DNA from: Caldifarciminota bacterium
GTDB taxonomy: Bacteria > Hydrothermota > Hydrothermia > B15-G9 > WFZT01
DNA: 9,584 nucleotides
NCBI GenBank assembly: GCA_026986235.1
Contig: JALSOY010000190.1
Location: 1-9,584, forward strand
Reading direction: 5' to 3'
Within the stretch, counting starts at the first letter, position 1, and each line of letters opens with the position of its first letter. A program made the translations under genes and the position numbers. The notes beneath the pieces were generated by a model, which did not search any database, had not been told where the DNA came from, and saw only the letters and a program-made list of their open reading frames with translations. Positions 6,267 through 9,584 of this stretch are shown here, one piece after another.

Positions 6267-7895
6267 TTAGAACTCGTCGTATCCACCACCGCCGGGCATA
6301 GGAGGTGTCTTCTCCTTCTCTTTGATCTCGGTCACGAGTGCCTCTGTCGTGAGAAGGAGTGAAGCAATTGAGGCTGCGTTCTGGAGCGCTATCCTCTCAA
6401 CCTTGAGAGGATCTATGATTCCAGCCTCGAACATATCAACATACTCGCCTGTAAGGGCGTTGAATCCTATCGTATCCTTTTCAGAGTTCTTGACTTTCTC
6501 TGCGACGAGGGAGCCCTCGTATCCTGCGTTCTCGGCGATCTGCTTGAGTGGCTCGACGAGGGCACTCTTTACGATCTCTGCACCGACCTTCTGATCACCC
6601 TCGAGTTTGAGGTTATCTATCGCTCTTGAGGCACGGAGAAGGGCGACGCCACCGCCGGGGACGATTCCCTCTTCGACAGCAGCCTTTGTGGCGTGAAGAG
6701 CGTCCTCAATTCTTGCCTTCTTCTCTTTCATCTCCGTCTCAGTGGCTGCTCCCACATAGATAACGGCGACTCCACCTGCGAGCTTGGCAAGCCTCTCCTG
6801 AAGTTTCTCCCTGTCATAATCGGACTTGGTCTCCTCGATCTGGACCTTGATCTGCTGAATCCTGGCCTTGATGGCATCTTTGGATCCGTAACCCTCTACG
6901 ATCGTGGTATTGTCCTTATCAACGACAACCCTCTTCGCCCTTCCAAGATCGGAGAGCTGGGCATTTTCGAGCTTCATACCAGCCTCTTCGGAAATCACCC
7001 TTCCACCTGTAAGAATGGCGATATCTTCAAGCATCGCCTTCCTTCTCTCACCGTAACCGGGTGCCTTCACGGCGCATGCCTGGAGGGTTCCCCTGATCTT
7101 ATTAACCACCAGTGTTGCAAGGGCCTCTCCCTCCACATCCTCGGCGATCACAAGGAGAGGTTTACCCGCCTGTGCAACCTTCTCCAAAACAGGCAGGATG
7201 TCCCTGATGGAACTGATCTTTTTGTCATGAATAAGGATATAAGGCTCTTCCAGGACGGCCTCCATCTTTTCAGGATTTGTCACGAAGTAGGGGGAGATGT
7301 AGCCACGGTCGAACTGCATTCCCTCGACGACCTCTACATAGGTCTCAATGCCCTTGGCCTCCTCCACCGTGATGACACCGTCCTTACCAACCTTGTCCAT
7401 CGCCTCTGCGATTTTGGCGCCAATTTCGTAATCGTTGTTTGCGGAGATAGCTGCGACCTGTTCGATCTCTTTGTTGTCTTTTACCTCTTTTGCGATCTTT
7501 CTGAGCTCTTCTACCACTGCGTCAACAGCCTTATCGATACCCCTTTTCACCTCCATGGGGTTGGCACCAGCAGTAACCTGTTTGAGACCCTCTTTGTAAA
7601 TTGCCTCTGCTATGATGGTAGCCGTCGTGGTACCATCACCTGCCACATCTGAAGTCTTGGAGGCCACCTCTTTAACGAGCTGGGCACCAAGATTTTCAAA
7701 CGGATCTTTTAATTCAATCTCTTTGGCTACGGTAACACCGTCTTTTGTAATGGTTGGTGAACCGAACTTTTTCTCGAGAACAACATTTCTTCCAGAAGGG
7801 CCGAGTGTGACCTTGACAGCCTTTGCAAGCTGCTCAACACCGTTCAAAATTGCCCTTCTTGCATCTTCGCTGTACTTAATGTCTTTTGCTGCCAT
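6267..7895 (-). CDS. groEL: Chaperonin GroEL (Hsp60)
   Basis: The product is a full-length 542-aa type I chaperonin subunit that forms the double-ring folding chamber in the cytosol. Nucleotide-site residues match E. coli numbering at the N-terminus: Asp52 in TKDGVTV, and Asp87 with Thr89-91 in AGDGTTTAT. The family signature AAVEEGIVPGGG, with the upstream Asp of EDALHATK needed for ATP hydrolysis, is intact. The C-terminal tail is PPMPGGGGYDEF: it keeps the glycines but lacks the usual repeated GGM motif. The ribosome binding site AAGGAGG (7903-7909) occupies the 14-nt gap after groES. The gene is co-transcribed with groES and encodes its obligate partner. No truncation or frameshift is seen. 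Confidence 0.99.
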   Translation of the reverse strand: MAAKDIKYSEDARRAILNGVEQLAKAVKVTLGPSGRNVVLEKKFGSPTITKDGVTVAKEIELKDPFENLGAQLVKEVASKTSDVAGDGTTTATIIAEAIYKEGLKQVTAGANPMEVKRGIDKAVDAVVEELRKIAKEVKDNKEIEQVAAISANNDYEIGAKIAEAMDKVGKDGVITVEEAKGIETYVEVVEGMQFDRGYISPYFVTNPEKMEAVLEEPYILIHDKKISSIRDILPVLEKVAQAGKPLLVIAEDVEGEALATLVVNKIRGTLQACAVKAPGYGERRKAMLEDIAILTGGRVISEEAGMKLENAQLSDLGRAKRVVVDKDNTTIVEGYGSKDAIKARIQQIKVQIEETKSDYDREKLQERLAKLAGGVAVIYVGAATETEMKEKKARIEDALHATKAAVEEGIVPGGGVALLRASRAIDNLKLEGDQKVGAEIVKSALVEPLKQIAENAGYEGSLVAEKVKNSEKDTIGFNALTGEYVDMFEAGIIDPLKVERIALQNAASIASLLLTTEALVTEIKEKEKTPPMPGGGGYDEF

Positions 7896-7909
7896 CTTTC
7901 TACCTCCTT

Positions 7910-8200
7910 TTATTCCTCAATTACTGCAAGTATGTCGTCTTCCCTCATGACAAGGTACTCTTCGTCATCTATCTTGACCTCACTTCCGGCGTATTTGGAG
8001 AAGATAACCTTATCGCCAACCTTGACCTCCATGGGGACCCTGTTGCCCTTTTCGTCAACTCTACCGGGTCCAACTGCCACAACTTCCCCTTTCTGGGGCT
8101 TTTCCTTTGCAGTATCGGGTATGATGATGTTCCCTTTTTTAACCTCTTCCTCCTCTATTCTTTTTACCACAACACGATCTGCCAGTGGTCTGATCTTCAT
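7910..8200 (-). CDS. groES: Co-chaperonin GroES (Hsp10)
   Basis: The product is 96 aa, the standard GroES length. It starts KIRPLADRVVVKRIEEEE and has the mobile loop at about 17-33 with GNIIIPDTAKEKP, where the hydrophobic III triad corresponds to the IVL/IIL residues that dock on GroEL's apical domain. Conserved GEVVAVGPGR (38-47) and the C-terminal EYLVMREDDILAV follow. It caps the GroEL ring during folding. It is first in the groES-groEL operon, preceded by a perfect AAGGAGGTG ribosome binding site (8206-8214) 5 nt before the ATG. The upstream region shows no TTAGCACTC-N9-GAGTGCTAA CIRCE operator, so HrcA control is not evident. Confidence 0.98.
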   Translation of the reverse strand: MKIRPLADRVVVKRIEEEEVKKGNIIIPDTAKEKPQKGEVVAVGPGRVDEKGNRVPMEVKVGDKVIFSKYAGSEVKIDDEEYLVMREDDILAVIEE

Positions 8201-8260
8201 CGGCCCACCTCCTTAATGGGTGTTTTTTGGATTTTTCTGAACCATTGAGTTTGGATTATT

Positions 8261-8289
8261 TAATTACCCGGATTTAAAAGTTCTGTCAA
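8261..8289 (-). promoter_or_regulatory. Tentative groESL promoter
   Basis: On the minus strand a perfect -35 box TTGACA (8284-8289) precedes the AT-rich stretch TAATTAAATAAT. With a 17-nt spacer the -10 hexamer would be TAATTA (8261-8266), a poor match; a better AATAAT sits 23 nt away. A heat-shock sigma-32-like reading (CTTGACA, then CCGGGTAAT after 13 nt) is possible but also weak. The -35 box is clear but the -10 box and sigma class are not. Confidence 0.4.
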
Positions 8290-8412
8290 GATTGATGATA
8301 AATTTTATGAAAATAGCGTTGGCAACTGGATTTACACCTATTTTTGCCCGATTTTTAAGCTGTAATGTTTCTCAATCCGCTACTTTTTGACTTAAGTACC
8401 CATTCTAAATTG

Positions 8413-8467
8413 ACATAGAGTGACTTGATTTGCTATGTGAACCTGGAGTATAATATGAGAACAGGTT
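8413..8467. promoter_or_regulatory. Candidate operators: two inverted repeats around the IclR promoter
   Basis: ACATAG (8413-8418) and CTATGT (8433-8438) flank the -35 box with a 14-nt gap. AACCTG (8440-8445) and CAGGTT (8462-8467) flank the -10 box with a 16-nt gap. Both have 6-bp arms spaced about two helical turns apart, suited to a dimeric regulator. IclR proteins often control their own promoters, but short repeats like these can occur by chance. Confidence 0.38.
8425..8454 (+). promoter_or_regulatory. Promoter of the IclR-family gene
   Basis: TTGATT (8425-8430) and a perfect TATAAT (8449-8454) are separated by 18 nt, giving a leader of about 30 nt with the GGGAGG ribosome binding site at 8479-8484. 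A TTGACA at 8410-8415 is too far (33 nt) from this -10 box to be its partner. Confidence 0.72.
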
Positions 8468-8490
8468 AAAACAAGATAGGGAGGTGCCCA

Positions 8491-9276
8491 ATGGCAAGAA
8501 GAGCTGATTACTTTATAAAATCACTGGGAAAAGGTTTCAAAATCTTAAGGGCTTTCACTCCTGAAAGACCCGAACTCACGCTTACGGAAGTTGCAGATAT
8601 CGTAGGCTACGACCGTGCCACGGCGAGAAGATTCCTTTATACACTCGAAGATCTCGGTCTCCTTGAAAAGACCGGAAGGAGGTTCTTCAGATTATCGCCC
8701 AAAATTCTGGAACTTGCCCATACCTATATTTCATCTCTCCATTTTCCGGACATTGCCATGCCCCTTATGGAAGAACTGAGAGAAGAGTTCAACGAGAGTG
8801 TCAATCTTGGTGTCCTTGATCGAAATGAAATCGTTTATGTCAGTAGAGTTCCTGCAAAAAGGATCATCGGAATGAATATCAGGGTTGGCACGAGACTCCC
8901 GGCTCATGCCACCTCCATGGGAAAGATGATTCTTGCGTATAAGCCTTTCAGGACAGTCAAGGCCTGGCTCGGGAGCAAACTCGAAAGATACACGGAAAAC
9001 ACCATAACTGACTTTGAGAAGTTAAGGGAAGAGCTGAACATGATAAAAGAGAGGGGATACAGTATAAACAACGAGGAGCTCGAAGCAGGCCTCATTTCAA
9101 TTGCGGTTCCAATAAAAGATTACACGGCAGAAGTGATTGCCGCCATGAATATTTCCACATCAACGAGCAGACACAGTGTTGATGATCTCGTAAAAAAGTT
9201 TTTGCCCAGGTTGAATGAGGTTGCAGAGAAGGTATCGAGGCAGCTTGCGTACAAGGGAGACTGGAAGAAGTATTAA
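8491..9276 (+). CDS. IclR-family transcriptional regulator (PcaR/PcaU/PobR-like)
   Basis: The product is 261 aa, the usual IclR length. A winged helix-turn-helix occupies about 12-65: SLGKGFKILRAF, then LTEVADIVGYDRATARRFLYTLEDLGLL, then a wing with GRRFFRLSPK. The C-terminal effector domain (about 80-255) has LGVLDRNEIVYVSRVP, LPAHATSMGKMILA (136-149) and ISIAVPI. The ATARRFL recognition helix and the FRLSPKILELAHTYISSL linker resemble the PcaR/PcaU/PobR branch, which senses aromatic acids of the beta-ketoadipate pathway; that is recalled family knowledge and does not fix the ligand. It is monocistronic and divergent from groES. GGGAGG at 8479-8484 lies 6 nt before the ATG. No catabolic gene adjoins it; the nearest candidate target is the aldolase about 2.3 kb away, past groESL, a weak inference. 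Confidence 0.92.
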   Translation: MARRADYFIKSLGKGFKILRAFTPERPELTLTEVADIVGYDRATARRFLYTLEDLGLLEKTGRRFFRLSPKILELAHTYISSLHFPDIAMPLMEELREEFNESVNLGVLDRNEIVYVSRVPAKRIIGMNIRVGTRLPAHATSMGKMILAYKPFRTVKAWLGSKLERYTENTITDFEKLREELNMIKERGYSINNEELEAGLISIAVPIKDYTAEVIAAMNISTSTSRHSVDDLVKKFLPRLNEVAEKVSRQLAYKGDWKKY

Positions 9277-9280
9277 AGTT

Positions 9281-9319
9281 TGCGTGAGGGGCACACGCGA
9301 AGCGTGTGCCCCTCACGCA
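9281..9319. terminator. Perfect 18-bp hairpin after the IclR gene
   Basis: Arms at 9281-9298 and 9302-9319 pair without mismatch around a GAA loop, beginning 4 nt after the IclR stop codon. No T-run follows (next bases ATATACC). The shape matches the hairpin after the aldolase gene: long perfect GC-rich stem, 3-nt loop and no T-tail. Confidence 0.72.
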
Positions 9320-9340
9320 TATACCTAACATCCCGAAGCT

Positions 9341-9584
9341 GTTCGAAAAACATTTCCATAAACTTATTCCCCCTCTTAAGATTTTTTTAAGCGGTAAACA
9401 TCCCCCTTTGTCCCCCTTCTGTCGAAGGGGGATCAGGGTTTCCAGAATCCCCCTTTGTCAAAAGGGGGATTTTCAAAGTCCCCCCCCTTGGTGAAGGGGG
9501 ATCATCGTCTCGTAAAATCCCCCTTGGCGAAGGGGGAAACAGGGGGATTGAATTCAAGCGGTGGGTATTCCCATTCTGCGAAGG
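9341..9584. repeat. Palindrome array 2, second copy of the composite repeat (runs off the window)
   Basis: This fills the gene-free right end. It opens with GTTCGAAAAACATTT (9341-9355), identical to the leader of array 1, and has four hairpin units. They are TCCCCCTTC-TGTC-GAAGGGGGA (9411-9432), ATCCCCCTTT-GTCA-AAAGGGGGAT (9447-9470), CCCCCTT-GGTG-AAGGGGG (9483-9500) and TCCCCCTT-GGCG-AAGGGGGA (9518-9537). AAGCGGT words occur at 9389 and 9556, 167 bp apart, about twice the 88-bp period in array 1. Shared words GTCTCGTAAAATCCCC (9507-9522) and ACAGGGGGATTGAA also appear, but in a different order and spacing. No protein gene is seen here. Confidence 0.87.

Larger units (their letters stand above)
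8201..8490. promoter_or_regulatory. Divergent intergenic control region between groES and the IclR gene
   Basis: This AT-rich 290-bp stretch has no credible gene. It holds the groES ribosome binding site and promoter candidate on the minus strand, and the IclR promoter on the plus strand. An 8-bp palindrome, ACTTAAGT (8390-8397), lies between them. I looked for the CIRCE inverted repeat and did not find it. Confidence 0.7.

Noticed and set aside
6693..7652. Plus-strand frame of 319 codons opposite groEL.
   Set aside because: It is antisense to the highly conserved groEL, rich in Cys, His and Leu, and has no family motif; a shadow of groEL codon bias.
8410..8415. TTGACA as the -35 box of the IclR promoter.
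   Set aside because: It lies 33 nt from TATAAT, too far to pair; TTGATT at 8425-8430 has an acceptable 18-nt spacer.
9306..9494. Plus-strand frame of 62 codons at the right end.
   Set aside because: It begins inside the IclR hairpin and is repeat-derived, with Pro/Gly-rich low-complexity composition.

Overview
The window looks like a chromosomal segment from a diderm (Gram-negative-type) bacterium. The evidence is a four-gene envelope operon that ends in a probable outer-membrane beta-barrel protein. Arginine is written largely with AGA/AGG codons, isoleucine often with ATA, and the proteins are rich in Lys and Glu. Together these suggest a thermophile or an uncultured deep-branching lineage, but this is inference and I cannot name the taxon. 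There are eight supported protein genes and no RNA genes, CRISPR array, transposase or phage genes.

Left third (84-5038, minus strand): a tightly packed operon read right to left. It encodes a TetR-family regulator, a 754-aa RND/MMPL-type membrane transporter, a periplasmic LolA-like 'outer membrane lipoprotein-sorting' protein, and a DUF1302-like beta-barrel protein. Gaps are 2-7 nt and each downstream ribosome binding site overlaps the end of the gene before it, so translation is probably coupled. The operon starts from a perfect consensus promoter (TTGACA-N17-TATAAT) whose predicted start point falls on the regulator's ATG, implying a leaderless mRNA. Overlapping TTGACT/AGTCAA palindromes cover the -10 box and start codon and make a good autoregulatory operator. 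The set resembles an inner membrane-periplasm-outer membrane export or lipid/lipoprotein trafficking route under TetR control; its cargo cannot be read from the sequence.

Middle (5050-6264): an array of CCCCCTT/AAGGGGG palindromes, then a plus-strand class I aldolase of the DHDPS/NAL superfamily. Its sequence resembles 4-hydroxy-2-oxoglutarate aldolase more than lysine-pathway DapA. It ends in a perfect 16-bp hairpin that also separates it from the convergent groESL operon.

Right third (6267-9584): groES-groEL on the minus strand with no CIRCE operator visible upstream. A divergent plus-strand IclR-family regulator of the PcaR/PobR type follows, with a good promoter and two inverted repeats around it. 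After its 18-bp terminal hairpin comes a second palindrome array. This shares the same leader (GTTCGAAAAACATTT) and internal motifs with the first, so the two are copies of one composite dispersed repeat. The IclR regulator might control the aldolase gene, but only proximity supports that.
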